A DNA stretch of 64,000 nt from Glandiceps talaboti (GCF_964340395.1 NC_135555.1:26049725-26113724), one strand, 5' to 3'; shown: positions 10,837 through 22,869, counted from the first letter of the stretch. Notes: generated from the sequence alone by a model not told the origin. Numbers and translations: made by a program.

Positions 10837-11160
10837 TTAGTGATCAAAAACACCTGGGTCTGTAATATACTTAGAGTCATTCCAATATGTGTTTTTGAAT
10901 GTATTTAAAGTTGGTGATGTTACAGCATTAGTAGATAAGTTGTTCCAGTTGGTAAATGACTCGATTTGCGAAGTAGTTTGCACGCGTGGATTTTGAAGTT
11001 CCAAATTCCATAAGTTTGAGTGCATGACTTCCGGTGACACTTTGTAGGTCACAATGTAGGAGATGTGATAAACATTATATTTTCCATTTAGATATTTCCA
11101 CACTTCAATCATATCCCCTCTTGTTCTCCTCTACAACATACTTGGGATTTCCAGATGTAC
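10837..11160 (-). pseudogene. LINE ORF2 C-terminal tail, broken
   Basis: Minus-strand translation shows the conserved C-terminus of CR1/Jockey-type ORF2: HLEIPSML, an in-frame TAG, RRTRGDMIEVWKYLNGKYN, later QIESFTNWNNLSTNAV and TSPTLNTFKNTY. The usual family pattern is RRxRGDMIEVYK followed by WNxLPxxVVxAxSxNxFK. The stop codon inside the first motif and the absence of upstream RT show a 5'-truncated dead copy. It is in the same orientation as the RT fragment at 1-540 but not continuous with it. Confidence 0.82.
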
Positions 11161-11214
11161 TAGCCGTCCTCATAACTTAAGTCACTACGGTGGCCCCTAG
11201 GTGACAATACAAAA

Positions 11215-11620
11215 TTTATTGCTTTGAATAAAACTTCTATTTTCCAAGAAAAAAAACGTTACTTTCCAAAGAATGGACTTTGAATTCTTTGAACAAAACC
11301 TTTCCTTCCAAAGAACACACTTATAATTCTTTGAACAAAGCTTTTTCCCAAAGAACGAACTTTGAATTCTTGAAAGGAAACATTTCTTTTTCATGAGTAA
11401 ACTTTTAATTCTTTGAAACAAAATGTTTGTTTCGTAAGAACAACTCCTAATTCTTGAAAGGAATCTTTTATTTTTTAGTGTATATCTTTTAATACTCTGT
11501 ACAAAAAATTTGCATCCCAAGAACACAATTTTTTGCATATTCTGTATTAAACTGTTGTCGTTCAAGAACAAACTTATAATACTATGAACAGAACTTTTGT
11601 TTTCAAAGAGCAATCCTTTT
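11215..11620. repeat. Degenerate ~42-bp minisatellite
   Basis: The landmark AATTCTTTGAA recurs about every 40-42 bp (near 11283, 11325, 11365, 11407, 11449), with a CAAAGAA-type second half. About nine or ten diverged units. The long minus-strand open frame is a product of the 14-codon period. Confidence 0.75.
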
Positions 11621-12220
11621 TTGCTGATTTGCTAATCACTCTTCAATTCAAGTAAATTTGAAATTCCACATCAAAACTAAAGTTCATGGTACCAGTAACG
11701 GTTTAATTTCAATATGTGAAACTCAGCCTATGAGGGCGCAATTTAAGTTTCGTCGACAAATATATAAATCTTTCTCTGCGTGGGTGTAATATAAACTATT
11801 TGCATGCAAACTCTCTTTTGAGACGACAAAATCTTTTTTTACACACTACAAACTCTTTTAATGACAGCGGAAGTGAAGCTATCCCACAATTCCTTGGACC
11901 AGTAATTGCAGCATTACACATACCTGGCCGGCGACATCAGCTAAGACGAGAGACATCCATGCTATCATACCTGATTGAGGGACCCTGCCTCCCGGGCTCT
12001 GCCTGTCACACTACTATCAGTGGATTGAGATAATATTACACGAGAAATACGATGGCGTCAATGTCACAACAAGACCCCAATTTACCAACCTACCTTCCTT
12101 AAGTTCCTAACTTTTCTGACGTCGACATCATCATATTTCTTTGGTATTTCTAATGTTAGACCACAGTACCTACAAGTACAACAATGGACGCATGATAAGA
12201 AATGTGAGAAATCATAACTT
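11621..12220. other. Spacer with no recognised gene
   Basis: A locally GC-richer stretch at about 11860-12010 carries an open frame with no family signature and donor-like CAG|GTATG and CAG|GTATGT sequences on the minus strand. It could hold an unrecognised exon; evidence is too weak for a call. Confidence 0.25.
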
Positions 12221-12223
12221 TGG

Positions 12224-12593
12224 GTCTTTATACGGCTCTAATTAATTGGGTCCTTACACGACTCTAATTAATTGGGTCTTTACACTGATCTATTTAATTG
12301 GGTCTTTACACGGCTCTAATTAATTGGGTCCTTACACGACTCTAATTAATTGGGTCTTTACACTGATCTATTTAATTGGGTCTTTACACGGCTCTAATTA
12401 ATTGGGTCCTTACACGACTCTAATTAATTGGGTCTTTACACTGATCTAATTAATTGGGTCTTTACACTGATCTAATTAATTGGGTCTTTACACGGCTCTA
12501 ATTAATTTAGTCTTTACACGGCTCTAATTAATTTGGTCTTTACACGGCTCTAATTATTTGGGTCTTTACACGGCTCTAATTAATTGGGTCTTG
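12224..12593. repeat. 26-bp minisatellite, about 14 copies
   Basis: Unit built from TAATTAATTGGGTC and TTTACACGGCTC, with alternations (GGGTCC/GGGTCT, ACACGAC/ACACTGA) that repeat in a three-unit pattern across the left half, suggesting amplification in blocks. Confidence 0.92.
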
Positions 12594-12784
12594 ACTAATC
12601 ACAGTTTTATTGTGTAAGGTAAAATGGTGAAATCTTATTGTTGTTCTCACTTCATTCGGTCTTTATGTCAACCAATCAAACGCCACTTCGAATTTTAATG
12701 CATAAAACAAGCTGCCTACTTGAAAAATCATTGGCCAGATCTATGTTTGCAACTCAATACTTTGCAGAAAGCGAACAAATGCGT

Positions 12785-12985
12785 AAACAGTGTGTATTGT
12801 ATGTACAGTAACAAACATATTACATATTTTATTAAACCTTTCCTATTTATTGAGTTACAAACAACTTGAAGGTCTTGTCATATGCTGTTTCATATTGATT
12901 TTCCAAGTAGGAAGCCATGATATAATTGTGTTAAAATTTAAAAACCCAATCCTCATCCATATGACCCCTTTAAAGCTAGACTAAG
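12785..12985 (+). repeat. Dispersed repeat, copy 1 (partner at 21775-21965)
   Basis: Matches the later segment in the same order: GTAACAAACAT, TTGAGTTACAAACAA, CATATGCTGTTTCA and CCTCATCCATATG have close counterparts near 21790, 21832, 21856 and 21905. Diverged by eye, same orientation. Class unknown. Confidence 0.55.
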
Positions 12986-13244
12986 AAAACAGTCCAGGGA
13001 AATTCAAGTAAGATTTCATAGTATCATAGTATGTGTGTATACTATACTATACTATAGATGTATATGTAGATGGTACAGATAAATCAGCCACCAAAAGGAT
13101 TTAGATAACTAAATTATATTTTATTGCCCAACCTAATCATCTGCAGAGATTAGGAAACCGTGGAAGGTCTATAAATATCGAAATACAGCCGTTCCCGTAA
13201 ATGCGTTCAGGTTTTATGGTCAAACATGTTTGAAAATAGCCACA

Positions 13245-13576
13245 TTTATGGCGCTTCATTAGGGCCTTTATTATGTACATCTTATTTGACTCGCCTCGAC
13301 AAGTTATTTGGCAACTCGACATCTTATTTGACTCGCCTCGACAAGTTATTTGGCAACTCGACATCTTATTTGACTCGCCTCGACAACTTATTTGGCAACT
13401 CGACATCTTATTTGACTCGCCTCGAAAACTTATTTGGCAACTCGAATTCTTATTTGATTCGTCTCGACAACTTCTTTGGCTCCTCGATAACTTATTTGCC
13501 TCGACAACTTCTTTGGCTCCTCGACAACTTATTTGACTCGCCTCGACAACTTCTTTGGCTCCTCGATAACTTATTT
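13245..13576 (+). repeat. 42-bp minisatellite with a conserved leader; inverted relative of 24112-24362
   Basis: About seven units of 42 bp (starts at 13281, 13323, 13365) containing CTTATTTGACTCGCCTCGAC and AACTTATTTGGCAACTCG. A leader, ATGGCGCTTCATTAGGGCC, precedes it. The same leader and repeat occur in reverse orientation at 24112-24362. The 14-residue repeat SYLTRLDKLFGNST is open in frame but not called a gene. Confidence 0.88.
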
Positions 13577-13650
13577 AGTCAACATGTATGACGTTCTCTT
13601 GGAGGCGATATTTTAGCATCCCTAGCTCCCCTTCAGTAAATATGTGCTCG

Positions 13651-14254
13651 TGTTACGGATGAGAGAATACAACTTTTTAATATTCGCTAAGTTTTGATGT
13701 TTTGCGAGGTCACCGTGAACTCTCAGCTGTCATGAATTAATACTTAGAACAAATGTTTGCATTTCGCGAATAGTATTCTTCTAAGATGACAACATTAAGT
13801 TATTATAAGATCGTTGATGTCAACTAATGACTAATTACAGACAGTTGGAAGAACAATGACGTGATCACATTGTTTGGCTAGTTTTCATATTTGTCAATAT
13901 CATTTGCATTGAATTAAGGCGACGGCAATACTTCCGTTTTAGTCATTTATGGTGATGATTACTTTATCACCCAATCATTTGAGTATTGTATATTTTATGT
14001 TTATAAGAATTTGATGGAATAATAAAATGATGGATTCAGTCTTTGGAAGAGACGGTCCGAGGTCAGGAGCTTCGATCTGCTCCGTGGCCACTTTCAAATG
14101 ATCCAGGTTAACCATGAACATTGTGTGTAGTCTGAGCTAATTCCCTAAAAGTCCAAGTCGATCCCGTGTACAGAGTGGAGAGAGAGAGTGGAGAGAGAGA
14201 GTAACATTGAAGGGGATTACCTAAACAGTAGAGGTCACCCCATAATTTGTTACA
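13651..14254 (+). repeat. 5' LTR of the non-autonomous element
   Basis: Starts TGTTACGGATG, ends AATTTGTTACA. Contains GGAATAATAAAATGATGG (a possible poly(A) signal AATAAA) about 230 bp before its end, and a GGAGAGAGAGAGT tract near the end. Confidence 0.88.
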
Positions 14255-15836
14255 TTGGTGGAAAAACCGGCCTTGGACTAGAAGGACCATTGTGCGCGTA
14301 ATGAGACAAATTTAAACTTTATGAAGAATAATTGACAACCTTTGAGAAGAAGAAAAAAAACAACGCCGCTGGGTGAGTGAGAAATCGATGACTCGATAAC
14401 TTTTCGAAAGGAAACTTTTAATTATTATGTTGCAATGGTGGGAATTCAACTCGAACTAGAACTCGTAAAATATTGCAGTGATGGACTAAGACATCTCAGA
14501 AGGAGGGACTGTGTTTCAAAACGTGGAATTGTGAATAAACAGACAGCGATAGAGACTTTGATAAACGTTGTAGCATGAAACCTTCAACGGGGACCGAACA
14601 GCTGACAGGCGATTGGAGATATCGCGTATCGGACGCCGATGCAGACCGAAGCAGTTCGCATGTGAACTACATTCTTAAGACTTTGAAGGACAAACAACTC
14701 TTTAATCATACGGGAGTAAAACCTTTTTCAAAGATTGACATTATTTTTATTCCTCGAATTCATTTCTATTCACGATCAGCGAGTTTGTTACTGTGTACAA
14801 AGCTAATCATGAGAAATAATAATTGTATGCTCGATTTAGTTTGACGACGAACAATTCTGGGAATCTATTTTCCTATCACAACCATTTCAGTGATGCTGTT
14901 TTACATCTCAACGGTCGCGTACAAGCAGGAAGAATATTATTGATTTTTCTATGGAGAAAATTTTAGTTTTAATAAGAATATGTATTGAAGTATGGAGTAT
15001 TGGAAACTCCGAAGTTTTATTGACTCTGAGTTGTAGTGAGCCGAAACGCTACAGATAAATGCGTTGCTCACAAGTTGAGTCTGATTTTGTGATTTAAAGT
15101 TCCTACAGTAAAGAAAGGAACCATGTTGATATAGTATTTTATTGAATCTGCAGTACAAGATAACTATTTGAATTTAAATTTGAGTGTAAAACAGAGATCC
15201 GACCGAAATGAGCTGTATTATTGTCTATGCAAAATTTCCTTTCAAATTCCACAAGAATTTCTGAAATTCCTCAGATGCTAAAAACCCGCATGATAACTGC
15301 TAGTCCAACTTTTTTCAATCGTAAACGACGTAAAGTTGTTGTTTTTTCACAAAAAAGAATGACACCACTTGTTTAATGAAATGATCATTCATTTCATGAT
15401 TTTGAGTTGTCATTGAAGAGTACCTGTATGATAGATTTTACAAGTCAAAATTCAAAAGGATTTCATTTTTATCTGGGTAAAAGATAGGCACGGCTGTGTG
15501 AGTGATTGTATAGTCTGGCCAGACGCTGTATAATCGAGGAGCTGTATGACTCTAAAGGTACTTCTTGAATAACCTCTCGCATTATCGTCAATGTTGAAAA
15601 AGATAATCGCTGCAATTCCAATCTTTGAAAGTAAACTGCCTGTCTCGAAATCAGACTGCTGTTCAAGAAATGAGCCCACATCCATAATATTCCAAGTTTA
15701 ATTTCTTTAATTGTTTGTACTTTTCTCCTTTTCTATCGATTTACAAAATCATAAAAAGTGTTTCATTTATGAAAGGCAATTATTTTGAATATTTTAATGT
15801 GTGGCGGGGACGCCACACTTTGGGAAAAGGTGATAG
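14255..15836 (+). other. Interior of the non-autonomous LTR element
   Basis: Begins TTGGTGGAAAAACCGG (likely tRNA primer site from 14256). A plus frame at 14575-14844 (89 codons) has no CCHC zinc knuckle, protease, RT or integrase motif. A perfect 8-bp inverted repeat, GTGTGGCG...CGCCACAC (15799-15818), lies just before the polypurine tract. The interior appears to be RNA-only cargo. Confidence 0.6.
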
Positions 15837-16439
15837 TGTTACGGATGAGAGAATACAACTTTTTAATATTCGCTAAGTTTTGATGTTTTGCGAGGTCACC
15901 GTGAACTCTCAGCTGTCATGAATTAATACTTAGAACAAATGTTTGCATTTCGCGAATAGTATTCTTCTAAGATGACAACATTAAGTTATTATAAGATCGT
16001 TGATGTCAACTAATGACTAATTACAGACAGTTGGAAGAACAATGACGTGATCACATTGTTTGGCTAGTTTTCATATTTGTCAATATCATTTGCATTGAAT
16101 TAAGGCGACGGCAATACTTCCGTTTTAGTCATTTATGGTGATGATTACTTTATCACCCAATCATTTGAGTATTGTATATTTTATGTTTATAAGAATTTGA
16201 TGGAATAATAAAATGATGGATTCAGTCTTTGGAAGAGACGGTCCGAGGTCAGGAGCTTCGATCTGCTCCGTGGCCACTTTCAAATGATCCAGGTTAACCA
16301 TGAACATTGTGTGTAGTCTGAGCTAATTCCCTAAAAGTCCAAGTCGATCCCGTGTACAGAGTGGAGAGAGAGAGTGGAGAGAGAGAGTAACATTGAAGGG
16401 GATTACCTAAACAGTAGAGGTAACCCCCAATTTGTTACA
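15837..16439 (+). repeat. 3' LTR of the non-autonomous element
   Basis: Near-identical copy of 13651-14254, one base shorter. Confidence 0.88.
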
Positions 16440-17010
16440 CTCTCTTGCGCAAACGTCACTTCGCGTCATACAAAATCTGCTGTTACGTCAAAGAGCGTCA
16501 TCAAAGTTTTGTGTAGTTTTTTTGAAGAGTGACTGGTGGGTCCTCACAATGTTAACCCGGAAACGCGGAAGTAAATGTTATAACCAAAGTATACGTTCTA
16601 AATATGTTGGAGAAAGAGATCAAACAGAGCTGTCCGAGAGGAGAGAGGACTTAATGATGGCTTACCGCTTTATCTCGAGAAGGAAACAACAGAGTATCGG
16701 ATACGTCACGCGTGTCTAGTCTGTGGAGATTACATGTACTTTGTCACAGGTAGAGAAATTTAAACTTTATCTAAATATTCAATACGCTATTTATTATTTA
16801 ATTATTTGTTGTGATCCCGTCCATTATTACTGTCTGACGATCGTTCCGTGTACGTTCACGGTGACACAGCACAGTTAGTGTCACTTGTGAGCTAATAGTT
16901 CTATTCAGGCATCGTCATATTCAAAATATACCGTCAGCATTGATAATAGTTTTGAATATCGTAAATACCAAATAACACCATTACTTATGACCCATCACCA
17001 TTCTTGAATA
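16440..17010. other. Flank of the LTR element; no recognised gene
   Basis: An open plus frame (to 16719) starts inside the LTR end and has no family signature. The remainder is AT-rich spacer. Confidence 0.25.
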
Positions 17011-17015
17011 GGATT

Positions 17016-18410
17016 AAGGGGTCGGTCAGTTCCTTCGGCCTGGGGGTGGGGGGAGGGGGTCACCCTGTTTTTGAAATTGCCAGTGGGGGGGGGGGTCATG
17101 CTGTTTTCAAAATTGTGGATAGGGGGTCATTGTGTTTTGGATTGTGATGGAAGAAAAAAATCCTCTTTCTACAATGGCATATAGCCTTGTCTGAAATGTG
17201 GTACATGTCAATATTTGTTCTTCTCCCTGTTTCTTACATGATTTCTTTAAATATTCCTTATTAGTTCACGCATAACAATAAATATACATATACATGTATT
17301 ACCTAGCTACCACACTAGTTACAGAACATGTCATGTAAATGCTTGGCTGTTTCACAATCAGTGCTTCACTTATATTGCACTATGGGGCAAAAGTGAACTT
17401 GAAGGTTTTGTAATGGTAATCTTCATAGATAGTTTATAAAAGAAGTTAATCTAAAATGTTCCTTACTCGTCACTATGAACTTGTCAGAAGGGATTAATAC
17501 ACTTTCTATTTTGGACACTACATGTTATTGACACTACAAATCACCACATCTCATCAGATTCCAGTTTCTATTATACACTCGGTATGACAATTCCTAAAGT
17601 TCTCTAATGTACCGGTGACTTTACTGTACATGCAATATTAATGCCACTATACCAATGTTACAGGGCCATTTTTATGTGACATGGGAAACTCATTTAAAAC
17701 TTACATTTACGTTAGCTATTCGAAGCTTGGAAATATTACCTAAAAGGCAATGAATAACCTAAACATTGTCTTAATAGAAGCCAAAAACTGCAGATCTGCC
17801 AGGGGAAAAACCCCAAGGACTCCCTCACCCCCAGAGGCCACTCTTGCATTCAACCAACAATCAGATGCACCAACAACCTGTCATAATGGTATTGAACTTT
17901 TCTTAAATATTTTCACCCAATTGTAATTTGAGATGATATTGTCTTTTAAAGATGTGAAATGTTTGCCAAGGTAGTCTAACAAATCTCCCCTACCAATGAT
18001 ACTACCAGTAGATGTGCTGACCTTTACTACATGTATTTAATGATGCCATTTAACTGTTTAACTTTAAGAACATATTTCAACCCTATGTAAGTTATAGAGA
18101 ATAGTTTCTGATACTTGATGGTACTGTCATGGATTGAGTTATTGCTTGAAAGGGTCTGAATAGACTAAAAAATGGCTTTTATAAGAGTAAAAATCCTCCA
18201 GGGCTTCTAGAGGGAGACCTCCTTGGACACCCCCCCCCCCACATGAGATGGACATATCCCAGTCTCAAGCTCTTCCCCTCTTACTGTCAAGATGTAAGTA
18301 AAAAACCTCCAGGGCTTATAGACCCCATAGGACCCCCCCCCCCCCAATGAGATATACATATTCCCTGCTCAAGTTTTCCCATACCTTTCACTGTCAAGAT
18401 GCTATTAAAC
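17016..18410 (+). repeat. Dispersed repeat of the GGACCGGTCAG family, copy at 17.0-18.4 kb
   Basis: Starts GGGTCGGTCAGTTCCTTCGG, with G-rich GGGGTCACCCTG and GGGGGTCATTGTG motifs. The following 1.2 kb (CCTAGCTACCACACTAGTTA, GCTGTTTCACAATCAGTGCT, then CTCCAGGGCTTCTAG-type and TTACTGTCAAGATG-type segments) runs in the same order as 25770-27340. Poly-C tracts lie in the later subunits. No coding signal. Confidence 0.7.
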
Positions 18411-18537
18411 TCCTTTTGGCCCTGTGTAGTCAATAATTATAATTAAGATAGTGCTAACCCGGGATCTTATAAAGTAGATGCAAGACAGTCAAGCAGTCCA
18501 CACTGAGTCATGATCAAAAAATACCTGTTATGTGAAT

Positions 18538-18714
<177 letters not shown>

Positions 18715-19009
18715 CATGTCCCCAGATAACCAGCTGTGAAAATGTAACGAGATTAATACATGCGATACTGAGCTGCCAAGTGAATCTGTTTACAGGGACA
18801 TGATGATGATGAGTGATAAATGCCAATGTTGTTATTTTGAGTTGTTATTTCCCTTTCCATTTTGTAGAGTGTAAAGTTGTAGTAGTGTTTATTTTCATTT
18901 TTCAATTCCAAAATGTTTTACATTCATTGCAGGTAATGCAAGCAATAATATCCAAACTGAAAGTTGTCAAATTGAGAAACATGTAATTCTACTTATGTTT
19001 TTTTTTTAG

Positions 19010-19035
19010 CCGGGGGGGGGGGGGGAGGGGGGGGG
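19010..19035. repeat. Poly-G tract
   Basis: Two runs of G broken by single A, followed by GTGACCCTCC-type sequence; possibly a remnant of the G-rich dispersed family. Confidence 0.7.
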
Positions 19036-19122
19036 ATGTAAAAAGTGACCCTCCCTCAATTTTCTTTCTCCAACAAATGACCATGCCCTGTAAAAAGATT
19101 TTAATGAAAAACATTTTTAACT

Positions 19123-19200
19123 GCCTCTCTGTGGCATAGTTGTTAGAGCTCAAGATTAGTCGTCAGGAGGTCCTGGGTTCAATCCCACTAGAAACAGACA
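19123..19200 (+). repeat. tRNA-derived SINE head (or decayed tRNA-like gene)
   Basis: Pol III internal promoter elements in tRNA spacing: an A-box-like TGGCATAGTTGTTAGAGC (19132-19149) and a B-box-like GGTTCAATCCC (19177-19187). A and B boxes start 45 bp apart. I do not see a clean acceptor-stem pairing or a T-run stop, so a SINE head is more likely than a functional tRNA. A non-tRNA body may extend to about 19480. Confidence 0.6.
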
Positions 19201-19672
19201 ATTTTTCTGTAGTAAGATCCCACCACATTGATGATTTTTGAAGGCATCACAGTTTGTGTTTGTATCAAAGCCTGTGTTTTGATCTATTGGCTGAGCTGAA
19301 GGCCGGAACTACCAAAGCCTAGATGGAGTGCACAACTGACAACCCCAGGGCTGATTGGTCAACATCTCAACTCCACCACATTATTACCAATATCTTGTAA
19401 TGTTGTTCCCCCATTACTACTGTGAGACCCACTCTGCTCCTCACACCAATTTCCATTTTCTAAACAATGGCCCTCCCTGAGGACCCATTTGGAAAAAGTA
19501 CCCCCCCCCCCCCACACACACACACCTTATTATTTCTTAGGGCTCTATTACATAGCTATTCTGTCACCAATTTCAACTATTGGTTCCTATTTTGAGTGTT
19601 TTTTTCATGTTCATTTTGAGATTAAAAATGATGATTCAACATTTTTCTGTTTGATGTTTTATGTTGACAGGT

Positions 19673-19849
19673 CAGCCTTCAAAGTTGTATTACTCGACAA
19701 ATCCAGTTCCTTCTCTACACATGAGACATACAGTGTCACAATCCCCATCCACAGGCAGAATGGAAAGATATGAACAAACCATGCAGAGGTCAGAAAAAAA
19801 ACTCAGTGGACATCAGAGAGGTTCCCTTCTACATATTTTCCAGCAATAA
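19673..19849 (+). CDS. Putative terminal exon, not recognised
   Basis: A possible acceptor (TTTTATGTTGACAG, ending about 19671) is followed by a frame of about 58 codons (from QPSKLYYSTNPVPSLH) ending at TAA that overlaps AATAAA at 19847. The product would be Ser/Thr/Gln-rich. An overlapping frame (19770-20081) is also open. No family is recognised and no upstream exon was found. Confidence 0.2.
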   Translation, partial: QPSKLYYSTNPVPSLHMRHTVSQSPSTGRMERYEQTMQRSEKKLSGHQRGSLLHIFQQ

Positions 19850-20960
19850 AATTAAACCAGCTGATTCAGTAGCGAGTTTAATAGACACCGAGACTTTAAA
19901 AGAGGGACATCGCACCATTTCAACACAGACAGTGCAGTGGTACAGATATTTCTCATGCAGAGATAATGAGACTTTATATATAGAGATTAATAATTTGAGA
20001 AATGCACCGAGACGGACTCAACAGAATCAGGAACAGTTTACTGTTTTTACTAAACCATTGATGCTAATAATGAAAAGGTGAAGTTTTATACCGGACTTAA
20101 ATTTCACGACAATAATGACTGTATTATATTCAGTCTGGTTGAAAGGTACATGTACAGTATTTACTAAATTTCAATAAGTATTGTTGGCAATGACAAAACT
20201 TGGCTTGAATTTTTGATTAGCTTAAAGCATAATTAGAATCGTTTGTGGCAAAGTATCCTGTTTCATCCTACTGCACTTCAGTTTTGTATCCTTTCATGGA
20301 TGCTTCTTCAGGCTGACTGATGACACTCGTGCCCTTAGAGGTTGTTTTCATTACTTGTGTAATGACTCCTACTGAAAACCCCTCACTCACTTGTATTCTC
20401 TTTGGCTGAATGAAGAATTAAAAAAATCTTTGGGAATTTATAAGTAATGGCCACCTATGCCTGAGTCCACTGTATGTTGAGACCCACATTTAGTAATTAG
20501 AGTCAACTAAGGGTAGCAATATTAGAATAAAATTGGGCATACCTATTAATTTGTGTTGTTTTGAAATATATACAAGGCCAAAGTACTAAACACCTATCAC
20601 ATCAGTATGCAGACATAGTAGCTAAGATGAAATGTAAGTCACCAGGCGTTCATCTTATAAATAAATATTTCTAGTTAATCACAGTTGTAGTTGTTGTTCT
20701 AAATAACCCCTCATTATCTCCTTTTAACTTTCTATTTTCACTTGTGGCCCATTGTCTTAACTTACATGTACACACAGTTATACATATGAGCATGTGTCCA
20801 TAGGTGGATGCATGGTTAGTATACTCCTTTTTTACGGATTTCTCTACAAAATCATTGTTTCAACCACTATATTTCCATCATTGGTCTCACTCTTAGATAA
20901 TATAGTACTGCCTATGTTTCACATTTTACTGGCTACATTTAAAATTAGCTACATCCCTAT
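19850..20960. other. Intergenic spacer; no recognised gene
   Basis: AT-rich sequence with short open frames only. Nothing with a family signature or paired splice sites. Confidence 0.35.
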
Positions 20961-20963
20961 GTA

Positions 20964-21092
20964 CATCCATCCATCCATCCATTCACCCACCCACCCACCC
21001 ATACATTACATTACATTACATTACATTACATTTCATTACAGTACATTAAATTACATTACATTACATTACATTACATTACATTACATTACATA
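20964..21092. repeat. (CCAT)n/(CCCA)n then (ATTAC)n microsatellite
   Basis: A short CCAT/CCCA tetranucleotide run is followed by about 18 ATTAC pentamers with a few substitutions. Confidence 0.93.
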
Positions 21093-21774
21093 ATGTATAG
21101 AAACATGAAATAAATCAAATGGAAAATTATATTTTAATATAAAAAACTTGCATACCCAACAAGGTAAGTATTACATCAGAATATTACATGATCATTCACA
21201 GTCAACAACAGTAACACATGTCAAATTCTCAGGATATAAAGCTGCAGGGCAGCAACTCAATATTCCATTCAGATGTAATAAAGGAGTTTACACAAGACTG
21301 GATCTTTCAGTCTACAGATCCTCAAGTAAAGTACTGTAACAACAATGTAGAATGTGCTGCTCACACTAATATACTGAGGATAAATCATATGAATTCAAAT
21401 TGTCCACCATCTTGATTTCCATAGGTTCTTCTTATAGAATTCTTTGAATACAGCAGATTACCACTACCTTGAACATGCTAGACTGTTTATAGCATGGAAA
21501 CGGTATGATTGCACTAAAGAAAAGCATATACACATATCTGCTTTATAGTGATGTGACTAAAATACACAGGAAAGGACTCTTCAATTCTTCAGTCAAGCTA
21601 TTTTTGTCTATAATCATACACACTACCTGAAAGTGGCCATACATGGATGAGGATTTATTTTGAATTGTTTATTTATAAAACAATGTTATCATGGCTTCCT
21701 TCAATGTAAAATAATACTGACCAAGTCTATGTAAGTCATTACATTGTAAAAAGCTAAAATAATGTGTAAAAAGT

Positions 21775-21965
21775 TTGATATTGTACATACAATAACAAAC
21801 ATGTTATACATTTGTTAATCTTTCAGAATTTGAGTTACAAACAAAGGACTTAACATATGTTGTTTCACATTGTTTTATAAATTTAAAATCCAAAATAAAT
21901 AGCTAATCCTCATATCCATATGGCCATTTTAATCCAGTTCAGTGACTGACATGGGTAGAGTTTCA
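21775..21965 (+). repeat. Dispersed repeat, copy 2 (partner at 12785-12985)
   Basis: Same ordered motifs as the earlier copy (CAATAACAAACATG, TTTGAGTTACAAACAAAGGA, CATATGTTGTTTCACATTG, CTCATATCCATATGGCC). Confidence 0.55.
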
Positions 21966-22489
21966 ATGATTATCAATGACTGACTATAATATATACTTTT
22001 TACATAATGGATACAGCAACTGTCTTACACCGATTTTCATTGATTAACTAACACATACTCTTTTAACTGGATTCATAGACTGGGATTCAGAGACTGATAT
22101 ACACTAAGTTTCAATGATTGTTCAGTGACTGTCTGACTTGCACAGAGTCGCTAATAAAGTAACCAGTAGGCTTTGTCCCAGTCTAGTCTACAAATGTAGC
22201 TGTTTTTGATTTTCACAGATGCCTCAATTCAAGCTAAAATAATAATGCAGCTAAATTGTTACACACAAAAAACAACTTCTTACAAATAATCACCACACAA
22301 AAATATGCAAAACACAATTCACAGACATGTCTGGTTTTGCATAAAAATGGGGTGCTTTAATAACCAGCAAGATCAGAACTAAATGTATTAAATTGATTAA
22401 ACAAAGCACTCCACCTTACAGTGAAAAATGGCAGAAAGGTACTGAAAACGGTGAGCTAGAAAATGATAAAACTTTGGAATTGCAAAACT

Positions 22490-22650
22490 TGAAAATTGTC
22501 TGTACACTGAGTAACTGCAACCCTGGTGAGATTGTCTGTAGACTGAGTATGTGTAACCATGGCATGATAAGATTGCCTGTGGAATGAGTAACTGTGACCA
22601 TGGCAATAAAATATCGTCTGTACCCTGATTAACTGCAACTGTGGTTGCAG
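22490..22650. repeat. Short ~40-bp tandem repeat, about 4 units
   Basis: Units of the form ATTGTCTGTAGACTGAGTA followed by TGTAACCATGG recur at about 40-bp spacing with substitutions. The next segment has GTTAATCAATTATTATTGCA-like inverted sequence. Short overlapping frames here are repeat artefacts. Confidence 0.65.
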
Positions 22651-22759
22651 TTAATCAATTATTATTGCAGTTAATTAATTTTGGTTCATCTAAGGCTTGT
22701 TTAACACCATGAGCACAGCATTCACCAAGACCAGCCATGTAATCAGTGAGCTGCTACTA

Positions 22760-22832
22760 TCTTTCCACCAATCTCAACAATCACTCATGGATTCAGTGGT
22801 TTCTTTATCAAGTGCTGACAATACAGGACCTA
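22760..22832 (-). CDS. Putative terminal exon (minus), not recognised
   Basis: On the minus strand an acceptor (ATTTATTTTAG|GTCC, exon start 22832) is followed in one frame by PVLSALDKETTESMSDC and a stop. A donor on the same strand lies at about 23619 (GCCACAG|GTAAG). A gene spanning 22.8-23.7 kb on minus is possible. No intermediate exon or family could be identified. Confidence 0.2.
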
Positions 22833-22869
22833 AAATAAATATATATTTTGTTAGCAGGTTACTAAAATA

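Larger units (their letters stand above)
13651..16439 (+). mobile_element. Non-autonomous LTR retrotransposon (LARD/TRIM-like)
   Basis: Two direct repeats, 13651-14254 (604 bp) and 15837-16439 (603 bp), begin TGTTACGG and end TTTGTTACA (TG...CA). They flank a 1.58-kb interior. The repeats look nearly identical, differing mainly near the 3' end (GGTCACCCCATAA against GGTAACCCCCAA), so insertion is recent. A primer-site-like TGGTGGAAAAACC follows the left LTR and a purine tract GGGAAAAGG precedes the right LTR. Flanks CTCG and CTCT give only an imperfect 4-bp target duplication. No gag or pol motif is visible inside, so it must be moved in trans. Orientation follows the primer site and purine tract. 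Confidence 0.85.

Noticed and set aside
11197-11613. 138-codon minus ORF rich in Phe, Lys and Ser
   Set aside because: It follows a degenerate ~42-bp tandem repeat; no protein family.
14575-14844. 89-codon ORF inside the non-autonomous LTR element as a Gag
   Set aside because: No zinc knuckle or capsid motif; too short to support a call beyond interior sequence.
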